A stretch of DNA of 64,000 nt from JAAGZL01 sp050290785 (lineage in GTDB: Bacteria > Pseudomonadota > Gammaproteobacteria > Chromatiales > Chromatiaceae): assembly GCA_050290785.1 (NCBI GenBank), contig JBNKIR010000053.1:62001-126000 (forward strand). Direction: 5' to 3'. Below the pieces are notes generated by a model. That model saw only the letters and a list, made by a program, of their open reading frames with translations. It was not told the DNA's origin and ran no database searches. Each line of letters opens with the position of its first letter. The first letter of the stretch is position 1. Position numbers and translations under genes: made by a program. Shown here piece after piece: positions 7,779 through 15,889 of the stretch.

Positions 7779-9677
7779 TCAGGAAAGCAGCGATATAGTT
7801 GCCCTGACACCGCCATCGCTTCTATTAATAAGCTCCAGGGTTCCGTTATGGCGCTCTACAATACCCAAGCAGATTGAAAGTCCAAGGCCGCTCCCCTGAC
7901 CAATAGGTTTGGTGGTAAAGAACGGATCATAGATGCTACCCATCTGGCTTGGGGGAATACCGCTGCCTCTGTCCTCAACTATCAGTTGTAGTACCGATTC
8001 TCCCGTCATAACCGTTACTGTTACTACACCATCTTTCGGAGACGCATGTATGGCATTGTTCATTAAGTTGATCATAGCCTGCTGCAGCAGGTCGCGATCA
8101 CCATCCAACATAATGCCATCATTCGCAATCAGATTGATTGAGACATTACGGATGGACGCATCCTTTTGTACAATGGCAATCGTTTCTTCCAGCCATGGCT
8201 TTACCTCAAACCTGCTCTTCTCCGGTGGCACCTGACGGGCAAAATTCAGTATTCCCTTAACGATCCTGGAAACCCTGTCCGCTTCATCACGAACCTTTTG
8301 TACATCTTCCTTTAATCTTGTCGCATCCTCCGGAATCTCGCGTTCGATCAGCTTGGTTAGGGAGAGAATGTTGCCCAGAGGGTTATTTATCTCATGTCCT
8401 ATGCCAGCAGCCATCTGTCCTATAGACACCAACTTGGCAGACTGCATCATGGCCTTTTGGGCCTGGTCACGCTCCTGCTCAATTCGAAGCAACTTCCGAG
8501 TCATGTGATTAAAGGCATCCCCTGCCTTGCGCATCTCCTTTGGACCTTCCACATCCAGCTTCCTTACCTTACCATCGGCATATGCGGTTATACCCTTTAC
8601 CAGCTTACCAATGGGGTTGGCAATCTGCGCGGCACCAAACCTTGCCAGAATGATACTTATCATAAGGGCTATGATCATACTCACAATCACTCCGAACCTA
8701 ATCTGCTCAAAAGGCGCATAGAGTTCGTGCAGATCAATCCTATTTATAATCACCCAACTTATAAGCTGATCTGGATACGGATAATATTCACGGAAATAGA
8801 TTCTGGTCCTACTTTCATCATCATCGATAAAACCGGAATCCTGATAAAACATATCTGAATGTAACTTTGGATAGGCGTCCTTTAATTGTTCGGCAAAACT
8901 GCGTTCCCCTTCCAGGGTGAGATTTTCTGTATCGTCGTACAGAATAAGGCCGTCTCGTTCCTCATCATCCTGATTACGCTCGATAATCAACAGACCTGAT
9001 TTATGCAGTCTGGGTGATCTGTCCAGTATTCTGTCCAGAGAATCAAGTGGAGGATCAACCATGAAATATCCGATCCTTTTACCCATCTGTTCCAGCGGAA
9101 TGATAGTGCTCATCATCGGCGGTTTATATGCTACAAATTCATCCTGAACGTTCTTCGGATAAAACACGCTCCCTGCTTCTCTTATAGTCAGTGCACCTAA
9201 TGCTTGCCTGAATCCATCATCAGTCATCTTTTCCACGTATGGCAGTTGAGTGACCTCACCATCAGGTGGCTTTGGCATACTGCTATATCCTACCTTGATC
9301 AGCGTGTTACCATCGCTATCTAGTATGCGGACCGTCTCAAGGTCACGTATGATGGATCTAAACGTATCTAAAAAATCAACCAGCCATTCTGTCCTCAACA
9401 CATACTGAGGATGTATCTCACCCCGTAAGTGATGTTCCAGAACCGGAATATACCTCTGCATGGCCGGCACATAGGTCAATCCGGTCACCAGATCCCGTTC
9501 AATAAGAAATCTTCTGTCCAGAGTGCCAACAATGCTCTCCAGGCTGTTTTGAGCCTCACGATTCACATCCGTGGTGTACTGACTTTCACTATAGGCGGTG
9601 ACAATCAGGACCAAGGCCGCCAGGGGCACTACTGCGGCCGGGAATATCCACAGGAAAATACTTGTCTTAAGCTGCAT
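7779..9677 (-). CDS. Membrane sensor histidine kinase
   Basis: 632 residues. A first transmembrane helix (about 8-27), a large extracytoplasmic region of about 300 residues (probably Cache-like) and a second helix (about 330-350) lead into a HAMP linker. The kinase core has the H-box GIGHEINNPLG, an N-box around LMNNAIHA, and G-boxes DRGSGIPP and GSGLGLSI. The gene lies 24 bases before the NtrC-type regulator and is its likely partner. It presumably reads a periplasmic signal; given the fccAB neighbour a sulfur compound or redox cue is plausible, but nothing in the sequence proves the ligand. A 16-bp palindrome sits 11 bases before its ATG. Confidence 0.94.
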   Translation of the reverse strand: MQLKTSIFLWIFPAAVVPLAALVLIVTAYSESQYTTDVNREAQNSLESIVGTLDRRFLIERDLVTGLTYVPAMQRYIPVLEHHLRGEIHPQYVLRTEWLVDFLDTFRSIIRDLETVRILDSDGNTLIKVGYSSMPKPPDGEVTQLPYVEKMTDDGFRQALGALTIREAGSVFYPKNVQDEFVAYKPPMMSTIIPLEQMGKRIGYFMVDPPLDSLDRILDRSPRLHKSGLLIIERNQDDEERDGLILYDDTENLTLEGERSFAEQLKDAYPKLHSDMFYQDSGFIDDDESRTRIYFREYYPYPDQLISWVIINRIDLHELYAPFEQIRFGVIVSMIIALMISIILARFGAAQIANPIGKLVKGITAYADGKVRKLDVEGPKEMRKAGDAFNHMTRKLLRIEQERDQAQKAMMQSAKLVSIGQMAAGIGHEINNPLGNILSLTKLIEREIPEDATRLKEDVQKVRDEADRVSRIVKGILNFARQVPPEKSRFEVKPWLEETIAIVQKDASIRNVSINLIANDGIMLDGDRDLLQQAMINLMNNAIHASPKDGVVTVTVMTGESVLQLIVEDRGSGIPPSQMGSIYDPFFTTKPIGQGSGLGLSICLGIVERHNGTLELINRSDGGVRATISLLS

Positions 9678-9688
9678 CTATCTCTCTT

Positions 9689-9766
9689 GCATAAACGTTT
9701 ATGCGTCATTTACCAGATTATCACCTACCAGTAAAAATATCCTGTAAATATAGGAATTTTCCTACA
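9689..9766. promoter_or_regulatory. Two palindromic operator candidates before the kinase gene
   Basis: GCATAAAC-GTTTATGC (9689-9704) is a perfect 16-bp palindrome just upstream of the kinase start. TAGGAA-TT-TTCCTA (9751-9764) is a second inverted repeat, bordered outside by TGTA (9743) and TACA (9763-9766). Both lie between the leftward kinase operon and the rightward RNA gene, so either could be controlled. The regulator is not known. Confidence 0.4.
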
Positions 9767-9823
9767 AAGCATATTGAATTATCTGATATAAAAAAATGGC
9801 TTTAATACTAATATTATAAGTGA

Positions 9824-9946
9824 GCAAGCCAGTTGAAGGCGCTAGGGAAGAGGGATCTATACGATAGTGTCCAGTGATGGGCAGAAAGGAAGCGCCAAAA
9901 GGACCAACGCCGCCCTGTATTCACAACAGCGCGGCGTTTGCTTTTT
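9824..9946 (+). ncRNA. Structured small RNA candidate with GGA motifs
   Basis: About 123 bases with no coding potential between a -10-like TATTAT (9812-9817) and a strong terminator (9906-9946). GGCGCT (9838-9843) can pair with AGCGCC (9891-9896), enclosing a second hairpin (GGA-CTAT-loop-ATAG-TCC, about 9853-9872). Four GGA motifs begin at 9846, 9853, 9888 and 9901. Size, GGA motifs and terminator resemble RsmY/CsrB-type RNAs that titrate CsrA, but a GacA-type site is not clear. It could instead be a leader attenuator of the small protein gene at 10005. No known riboswitch consensus was recognised. The remaining ~330-bp intergenic stretch holds only the palindromes listed separately. Confidence 0.5.
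9906..9946 (+). terminator. Rho-independent terminator
   Basis: AACGCCGC and CTGT pair with ACAG and GCGGCGTT around a 7-base loop, with one C-C mismatch, giving a 12-bp stem (9906-9938), followed by TTGCTTTTT. It ends the RNA candidate and lies 59 bases before the next start codon. Confidence 0.85.
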
Positions 9947-10004
9947 CCGGCATCGAAATGCCTATAACTATATATGATTCAACAAATCTATAAATGGTCG
10001 CACC

Positions 10005-10409
10005 ATGAAAATATTTATACCTAGAGTCCCAGACACCGTGACTCCGAGTGACTTGCGGGAATTCTCAATAAATATCCTGGAAAAGAAATTTCACATCCCA
10101 TTCACCAGCCACCCTGACATCGTTTCCTGCGATATCCTGAGAATAAGAGATGTGCAACTGGGATTGACAGAACATCATGGACTTATCACGATAAGACCGG
10201 ATTCTGCAGGAGAGTGGCTAATTCGAAATCTAACTAATCACCGACTACACAACAAGTTGATATATGCCAGAAAATACCATACGCGCGGCAATAACAGACC
10301 TGTATCGTCTCTTCAAAACGATAGACGACGCAAACATCTTGAAATAGGTAAAATCATGGTTAAGCGCATATCCGTAAAGGGCTTGGAGCAGTTTGCAAAA
10401 TCATATTAG
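10005..10409 (+). CDS. Small basic protein, RRM-like fold suspected
   Basis: 134 residues, rich in Arg, Lys and His. The order of a first strand (KIFIPRVP), helix, strand (HHGLITIRP), helix (SAGEWLIRNL) and strand (KLIYARKYH), followed by a basic tail (RRRKHLEIG...GLEQF), resembles an RNA-recognition motif. It looks like a conserved hypothetical protein family of sulfur-oxidising gammaproteobacteria, from memory of similar sequences and not from a search. RNA binding is an inference, supported weakly by the terminator-bearing RNA candidate directly upstream. It converges with the gene at 10456. Confidence 0.7.
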   Translation: MKIFIPRVPDTVTPSDLREFSINILEKKFHIPFTSHPDIVSCDILRIRDVQLGLTEHHGLITIRPDSAGEWLIRNLTNHRLHNKLIYARKYHTRGNNRPVSSLQNDRRRKHLEIGKIMVKRISVKGLEQFAKSY

Positions 10410-10455
10410 CGCAATTATTTCTTCAGGTTATAGCAATTAATGTATTGACCTAGAT

Positions 10456-11379
10456 TCAATCTTTGCCTCTCTTTACGTCTTCCCATGAAACGCTCCATGG
10501 AGTGTTGAGCCATTTGAGCAGGGTCCTAAAGAATCCCATTCTTTTTGTTACAGCATCCGCCAGTTCTCCTTGATCGAACTCTTCCAGATATTCCTCAGTT
10601 TCAGAGACAATTTCCTGTTGTGCTTCATCCTGGCCACACCGCTCTTTCTCCCCTGTCTCGACCACTTCAAACGATAAGGATAATTGGTCTATTCTCGTAC
10701 CTTGATCAATGGCATTTAAATCATCTTCCAGATTAGCCATTACCTTGCGAAAAACCTTTTTCATCTCATCCGAGTATTGGTCACTGTTCAACATATACCC
10801 GAGGTCTTCCTGCATTTCCTTAATATGAGTCTTTATCTGTTTACGCTGAATCTCCTCCCTTATTTCAAGACGTCGTATGTGTCCTTCAATCTCACGAATA
10901 GGTATCTTAATGGAAGTTCCGGATGTCTGTACTCCACGCTGTTGTAATAGAATCTTTAGCGCAACAGCGGTTTGAGACTGCCTTTTGAATTCATTAAGCA
11001 GATTCATTGCATCATCCGTGTATCCCTCCTCATCCTGACCAGACATCTGCCCGGACATGGAAACATCATAATCCAGCATGGTGATGCTAATGATTCCGTC
11101 CAGATTTCTCTGTATCAGCTCCTCCAACTTTTTCAGATACCAGCTGATTTTCTCTGTGGGCTTCTGTTTGATCTTATTACTCAGGACGTGATAATACTTA
11201 AGCAGGCCTTTGGGGATACTGGTTGACGGCTGGCCCAGGATCAGAACAGACTTCAAAGAATCCTGCATACGCTCAGTAGCACGTGATATCATCACCACTT
11301 GCTTAAGCAGTCTACGTTTATCCTTGATTGATTCAATTGAGGATAATGAATCGATATTTTCTACAGGATCTTGCGCCAC
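10456..11379 (-). CDS. Hypothetical cytoplasmic coiled-coil protein
   Basis: 307 residues, not recognised. There is no signal peptide or transmembrane segment. Most of the protein is charged helix, with likely coiled coil in the stretch REIEGHIRRLEIREEIQRKQ (about 160-200) and an acidic stretch (EETEEYLEEFDQGE, about 265-285) before a hydrophobic, Trp-containing end (LLKWLNTPW). The sequence composition matches its neighbours. It is divergent from sprT (start 11457) and convergent with the RRM-like gene. No function can be given. Confidence 0.75.
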   Translation of the reverse strand: MAQDPVENIDSLSSIESIKDKRRLLKQVVMISRATERMQDSLKSVLILGQPSTSIPKGLLKYYHVLSNKIKQKPTEKISWYLKKLEELIQRNLDGIISITMLDYDVSMSGQMSGQDEEGYTDDAMNLLNEFKRQSQTAVALKILLQQRGVQTSGTSIKIPIREIEGHIRRLEIREEIQRKQIKTHIKEMQEDLGYMLNSDQYSDEMKKVFRKVMANLEDDLNAIDQGTRIDQLSLSFEVVETGEKERCGQDEAQQEIVSETEEYLEEFDQGELADAVTKRMGFFRTLLKWLNTPWSVSWEDVKRGKD

Positions 11380-11456
11380 TAGTTTTTCCGGTCCAACTAT
11401 AAATATACAAATACTTCAAAGTTATTTTTTATCTTGCAGCCACAGCATCAGAATAC

Positions 11457-11978
11457 ATGTACAGAATCACCCCTATCAATATCTCCAAACAGCGGCAGGT
11501 CATTGATGAAACGCTGAAATACCTCCAGATAGCAGCAGATATCTTCCATCATCCATTCAAACCGATCAACATCTTATTCGATCTTAGCGGTCAGGCGTCC
11601 GGCACATTCAGTGTTAACAAGGGTATTCCATTAATCCGCTACAACCCATATACATTCGCAAAATACTTCTGTTACAGCCTTGCTAATACCGTCCCTCATG
11701 AAGTATCGCACTACGTCATATATAGCCTATACGGGCCAAAGGCAGTCAGACCACATGGTAGAGAGTGGAAGAATTTGATGTTGCGATTTGGCGTAGAACC
11801 AAACCGAACCAATTCACTTGACCTTAAGGGAATCCCCTCAAGACGCCAAAACAGACACAAATACAGATGCAATTGCACCGATCATCAAATATCCAGCACT
11901 CGCCACAATAGGATTTTAAATAATAAGGCCAGATACCTCTGCCGCTTATGCAACGGCAAATTACGACCAGCGCTGTAG
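11457..11978 (+). CDS. sprT: SprT-like zinc metalloprotease family protein
   Basis: 173 residues. The HEXXH zinc site appears in VPHEVSHYVIY, followed by a third ligand candidate in HGREWKNLM. The C-terminal part has a zinc-ribbon pattern (CNC ... CRLC), as in SprT/Spartan-like proteins. The cellular role in bacteria is poorly known; the eukaryotic relatives cut DNA-protein crosslinks. The last 18 bases overlap the 3' end of metZ on the other strand. Confidence 0.88.
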   Translation: MYRITPINISKQRQVIDETLKYLQIAADIFHHPFKPINILFDLSGQASGTFSVNKGIPLIRYNPYTFAKYFCYSLANTVPHEVSHYVIYSLYGPKAVRPHGREWKNLMLRFGVEPNRTNSLDLKGIPSRRQNRHKYRCNCTDHQISSTRHNRILNNKARYLCRLCNGKLRPAL

Positions 11979-13136
11979 ATCCGCCTTTATATCATCAACC
12001 TGTTCCAGCCCAACGGATATTCGAATCAAGTTATCCTTGACTCCATATTCCAACCTTTGTTCAGGACTCAAGCGTCCATGGGTGGTGGACGCCGGATGTG
12101 TGATGGTGCTTTTGGCATCTCCAAGATTTGCCGTGATCGACAGAATACGGGTGGAATCGATGAGGCTCCATGCCTCCTCCTTTCCGCCCACCACTTCGAA
12201 GGAAAGAATCCCCCCAGGCAGGGTCTGCTGCTTCCTGGCAAGTTCATACTGCGGATGGCTCTCCAGGCCTGGATAGTAGACCCGCTCCACCATCGGTTGC
12301 TCCTGTAGCCAGCGAGCCAATTCCAATGCGTTTTCAGAGTGCCTGCCCATTCTCAGCTCCAAGGTCTCAAGTCCCTTGAGAAACACCCAGGCATTGAATG
12401 GACTCATACTTGGACCGGCCGTTCGCAGCACCCCAAATACCTTATCCCCCACCGGACCTGCCCCCCCGACCACCGCACCACCCACACATCGTCCCTGACC
12501 ATCCAGATATTTGGTGGCAGAATGAACGACTATATCTGCACCAAGCTCAAGCGGTCTCTGGATAGCCGGAGTACAAAAGCAGTTATCCACCACCAGCAGA
12601 CAGTCGTTGGCATGGGCCAATTCAGCTAGCGCCGCAATATCCCCAAGCTCTATAAGCGGATTGGATGGGGTCTCAATAAACAGCAACCTGGTTTCTGACG
12701 TGATAGCATCCTGCCACTGCTCCATATCCTGCGGTGGGACATAAGTTGTCTGGATATTGAATCTCTGCAGATAATCGTCAAACAGCTTTATGGTGGAACC
12801 AAAGATGCTGCGAGATGAGACGATATGGTCTCCAGATTTAAGCAGACCCAGACACACAGCCAGAATAGCGGACATTCCCGATGCCGTAGCCACACAGCTA
12901 TCCCCACCCTCAAGCGCTGCCAGACGTTGCTCGAATGTTCTAACGGTAGGATTGGTGAAACGGGAGTAGATATTGCCAGGCTCATCACCGGCAAACCTGG
13001 CGGCAGCTTCTGCAGCACTGTTGAAGACAAAACTTGAGGTGGGAAATATTGCCTCTGAATGCTCCCCTTCATGAGTACGGGACTGACCTGCCCGAACAGC
13101 TCTGGTGGCAAAGCCCCATTCATCATCAGTTGCCAT
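11961..13136 (-). CDS. metZ: O-succinylhomoserine sulfhydrylase
   Basis: 391 residues of the Cys/Met-metabolism PLP-enzyme family. The PLP lysine is in HSATKYLDGQG, the PLP phosphate site in ATASGMSAI, and the domain runs full length. It makes homocysteine from O-succinylhomoserine and sulfide. Placement 18 bases after purF and downstream of folC-dedD-cvpA is the same as for metZ in Pseudomonas, which supports metZ over metB or mdeA. AGGA lies before the ATG. It overlaps sprT by 18 bases convergently. Confidence 0.93.
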   Translation of the reverse strand: MATDDEWGFATRAVRAGQSRTHEGEHSEAIFPTSSFVFNSAAEAAARFAGDEPGNIYSRFTNPTVRTFEQRLAALEGGDSCVATASGMSAILAVCLGLLKSGDHIVSSRSIFGSTIKLFDDYLQRFNIQTTYVPPQDMEQWQDAITSETRLLFIETPSNPLIELGDIAALAELAHANDCLLVVDNCFCTPAIQRPLELGADIVVHSATKYLDGQGRCVGGAVVGGAGPVGDKVFGVLRTAGPSMSPFNAWVFLKGLETLELRMGRHSENALELARWLQEQPMVERVYYPGLESHPQYELARKQQTLPGGILSFEVVGGKEEAWSLIDSTRILSITANLGDAKSTITHPASTTHGRLSPEQRLEYGVKDNLIRISVGLEQVDDIKADLQRWS

Positions 13137-13154
13137 AATTATCCTGTATACAGT

Positions 13155-14669
13155 TTAGGCGCTATTATGCAGACCTATAATGCCGATTTCTGATGACTCC
13201 TTTACCTGCTTGGCACCGTCGCTTCTCAACAGTTCCAACTGCTCCAGGTAGTGGTCACTAACGTCCCCCGTAATATATTTTCCATCAAAAACAGAGGTAT
13301 CAAAGTGCGTTACCTTTGATTTGTTTTTTTTCTGAACCGCAGATATCAGATCGTCCAGATCCTGATAGATCAGCCTATCCGCACCGATGATATCACACAC
13401 CTCTTCAACACTACGTCCGTGTGCCACCAGTTCACTGGCTGCCGGCATATCTATTCCGTAGACATTTGGATAACGCACCGGAGGGGCAGCGGAGGCAAAA
13501 TATACTTTTTTGGCGCCAGCATCCCTGGCCATCTGCACAATCTGCTTGGAGGTAGTACCGCGGACTATGGAATCATCCACCAACAGCACGTTCCTGTTCC
13601 TGAATTCGGATTCAATGGCATTCAGCTTCTGGCGTACAGACTTTTTGCGTACGGTTTGCCCAGGCATGATGAATGTACGGCCGATGTAACGGTTTTTGAT
13701 AAATCCTTCTGAATACCGGATGTTCAACTTCTTTGCCAGTTCCAGTGCTGCAGTTCGGCTGGTATCCGGTATTGGAATGACAACGTCAAAATCAAAATCA
13801 GGCCATTCACGCTGAATCTTCTCCGCCATGGCGACGCCCATTCTTGATCTGGCCTTATGCACAAAGATATCATCAATAATTGAGTCAGGACGGGCAAAAT
13901 ATACAAATTCAAATATACATGGCGAATGAATAGGATTGGCCGCACACTGAAAGGTATGCAGCTTTCCATCCATATCGATATAGACCGCTTCTCCAGGCTC
14001 CAGATCCCGTATCCTCTCATATCCGGCCACATCGAGGGCAACGCTCTCGGAGGCAATCATATATTCCGTGCCTTTGCTACTCTCCCTTTTTCCGAACACA
14101 ATGGGACGGATGCCAAATGGGTCGCGGAACCCAAGGACGCCATAACCGGTTATCATGGCCACTGCCGCATAGGCGCCACGACATCTCTTATGCACACCGG
14201 CCACAGCCTTGAACACCTCTTTCTCGGTTATCCTCAGCTTGCCCTGTATCTGTAATTCATGGGCGAACACGTTCAACAACACTTCGGAGTCCGAATTGGT
14301 ATTAACGTGGCGCAAATCCTCCCGATAGAGATCGCGCATCAACTCATCGGAATTGGTAAGGTTGCCGTTGTGGGCCAGGGTAATACCGTAAGGTGAGTTC
14401 ACATAGAATGGCTGTGCTTCTGCGGATGATGAGCTGCCGGCAGTTGGATAGCGTACATGGGCTATCCCCATATTCCCCACCAGATCTATCATATGTCTGG
14501 TGCGAAATACATCCTTGGCCAGACCGTTTCCCTTGCGTAGAAACAGCTTACCGTCCTTTGAGGTGACAATTCCGGCGGCATCCTGTCCCCGATGTTGCAG
14601 CACTAACAAGGCATCATATAACTCCTGATTAACCTGGCTGCGTCCAAATATTCCAACGATACCGCACAT
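13155..14669 (-). CDS. purF: Amidophosphoribosyltransferase
   Basis: 504 residues. The catalytic Cys follows Met1 (MCGIVGIFG), so the N-terminal glutaminase (Ntn-hydrolase) domain is active after Met removal. Later motifs include RYPTAGSS and the PRPP-binding loop VLLVDDSIVRGTTS (about 360-375). It carries out the first committed step of purine synthesis, making phosphoribosylamine from PRPP and glutamine. It lies between cvpA (50 bases) and metZ (18 bases), the standard order. Confidence 0.97.
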   Translation of the reverse strand: MCGIVGIFGRSQVNQELYDALLVLQHRGQDAAGIVTSKDGKLFLRKGNGLAKDVFRTRHMIDLVGNMGIAHVRYPTAGSSSSAEAQPFYVNSPYGITLAHNGNLTNSDELMRDLYREDLRHVNTNSDSEVLLNVFAHELQIQGKLRITEKEVFKAVAGVHKRCRGAYAAVAMITGYGVLGFRDPFGIRPIVFGKRESSKGTEYMIASESVALDVAGYERIRDLEPGEAVYIDMDGKLHTFQCAANPIHSPCIFEFVYFARPDSIIDDIFVHKARSRMGVAMAEKIQREWPDFDFDVVIPIPDTSRTAALELAKKLNIRYSEGFIKNRYIGRTFIMPGQTVRKKSVRQKLNAIESEFRNRNVLLVDDSIVRGTTSKQIVQMARDAGAKKVYFASAAPPVRYPNVYGIDMPAASELVAHGRSVEEVCDIIGADRLIYQDLDDLISAVQKKNKSKVTHFDTSVFDGKYITGDVSDHYLEQLELLRSDGAKQVKESSEIGIIGLHNSA

Positions 14670-14719
14670 GTTTCGGTGCTCCGAAATAGTAGTACTAACT
14701 GATAAAAGGCCGACTCTAC

Positions 14720-15211
14720 CTATTTAAAGGTAAACTTACTCGCAATATCCGGGGGCAACAGATCCTTTAACCATAGAGCCAGATCCTGGAAATACCTAAT
14801 AAGCAATGACTCCTGCCACCATGGGTCGTTTGGGACCGGGGTCAATCCGGCCAACAACACCATTACGGACACCAGCAGCGCGCCTCTGGCTGCGCCAAAT
14901 AATACGCCTATCATACGGTCGGTCCCTGACAGTCCCGTCTTCTCCACCAACTGACCTACCAGATAATTTACCATAGCCCCTAAAATCAGGGTTACAAGGA
15001 AGAGTATGGCAAATGCAGCCCCAAGACGCACTGAAGGCACGGTGAACCACTCCAGATGGACGGCGAGATCACGGAAAAATGTCCAACTGATCCAGAATGC
15101 GAGTATCCAGGCGGCCAGGGAGAACGCCTCGCGCATGAAACCTCGAAGTAAACTGACCAGGGAAGAGAGGCAGATAATGCCGAGAATGACGTAGTCCACC
15201 CAAATCATCAT
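14720..15211 (-). CDS. cvpA: CvpA family membrane protein
   Basis: 163 residues with four predicted membrane helices (about 5-25, 30-48, 62-85, 103-125) and the family motif around DRMIGVLFGAARG. CvpA is needed for colicin V production in E. coli and is linked to envelope homeostasis in other bacteria. Its place just before purF is conserved. Two ATG codons (14720 frame, Met1-Met2) are possible; either gives essentially the same protein. Confidence 0.92.
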   Translation of the reverse strand: MMIWVDYVILGIICLSSLVSLLRGFMREAFSLAAWILAFWISWTFFRDLAVHLEWFTVPSVRLGAAFAILFLVTLILGAMVNYLVGQLVEKTGLSGTDRMIGVLFGAARGALLVSVMVLLAGLTPVPNDPWWQESLLIRYFQDLALWLKDLLPPDIASKFTFK

Positions 15212-15299
15212 AGCGTCTATGGTTTATACCTGTTTGGGATAAAGCGTAATTCTACCAGAGGAGTCTGGGTCTGTTAACAGGCCACAAACCGCCAATGGA

Positions 15300-15878
15300 T
15301 CATTGATATCTCTTGATCTTCCCTGAAAGCTTCTTTGACTCCAGGATACCTTTGAGACTTCCCAAAAGTTTTTCAGCACGTCCCTTGTCCACCTCTGGAC
15401 CAACCAATACCCGATGCAGGATCTTGCCATTTACATCCACCTGATCAGTAAATGCGGCAAATTTCTTATCCTGCAGTTCCTTGACCAGTTTTTCGGCGTT
15501 GCCGCGCATGGAAAAGCTCCCTACCTGTACAACCCAACCACTGAGACCGACCATGGGATCAGGTTCAGCCTTCTCATCTGCAGCCGGTTGTTGCCGTGTT
15601 GCCGGCTCAGGATTGGTATTCGCAGTTGTATCCTCCTGGACGACGCTGCTTTCTTCGAGAACAGGTACCGGTTCTTCTGCCGGAGGCTGCGAAAGATCCT
15701 CGTTCTCCAGCGGCAGCAACTTGGAAGAGAAGCCTAACTCCCGTTTCTCCGGGATGACATCATCCTGCAGTTCGGTCGAAACCACCGGCTCCTTTTCCAA
15801 TAACATAGGCACAAAAATGACCACCAAAGACACCAGCACCGTGGCACCGATAAGACGTTTTTTTAGACCCTCGTCCAC
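15300..15878 (-). CDS. dedD: SPOR-domain protein, DedD-like
   Basis: 192 residues: a short basic cytoplasmic start (DEGLKKRLIGA), one transmembrane helix (about 9-27), an acidic, Pro/Glu-rich linker (about 40-110), and a C-terminal SPOR domain (about 112-190, GWVVQVGSF at its start). SPOR domains bind denuded septal peptidoglycan, so a role at the division site is expected. It lies between folC (11 bases) and cvpA, as in Pseudomonas. Confidence 0.92.
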   Translation of the reverse strand: MDEGLKKRLIGATVLVSLVVIFVPMLLEKEPVVSTELQDDVIPEKRELGFSSKLLPLENEDLSQPPAEEPVPVLEESSVVQEDTTANTNPEPATRQQPAADEKAEPDPMVGLSGWVVQVGSFSMRGNAEKLVKELQDKKFAAFTDQVDVNGKILHRVLVGPEVDKGRAEKLLGSLKGILESKKLSGKIKRYQ

Positions 15879-15889
15879 CCGCTTCTCCT

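Noticed and set aside
9743..9766. GacA-type box (TGTAAG-N6-CTTACA) before the RNA candidate
   Set aside because: The TGTA and TACA ends are 24 bases apart overall and not 18, so the match to the GacA consensus fails.
9885..9905. AAAGGAAGC and GCCAAAAGGACC resemble pieces of SRP RNA and the glycine riboswitch
   Set aside because: The other conserved parts of both RNAs are missing and the order of motifs is wrong, so only short chance similarity remains.
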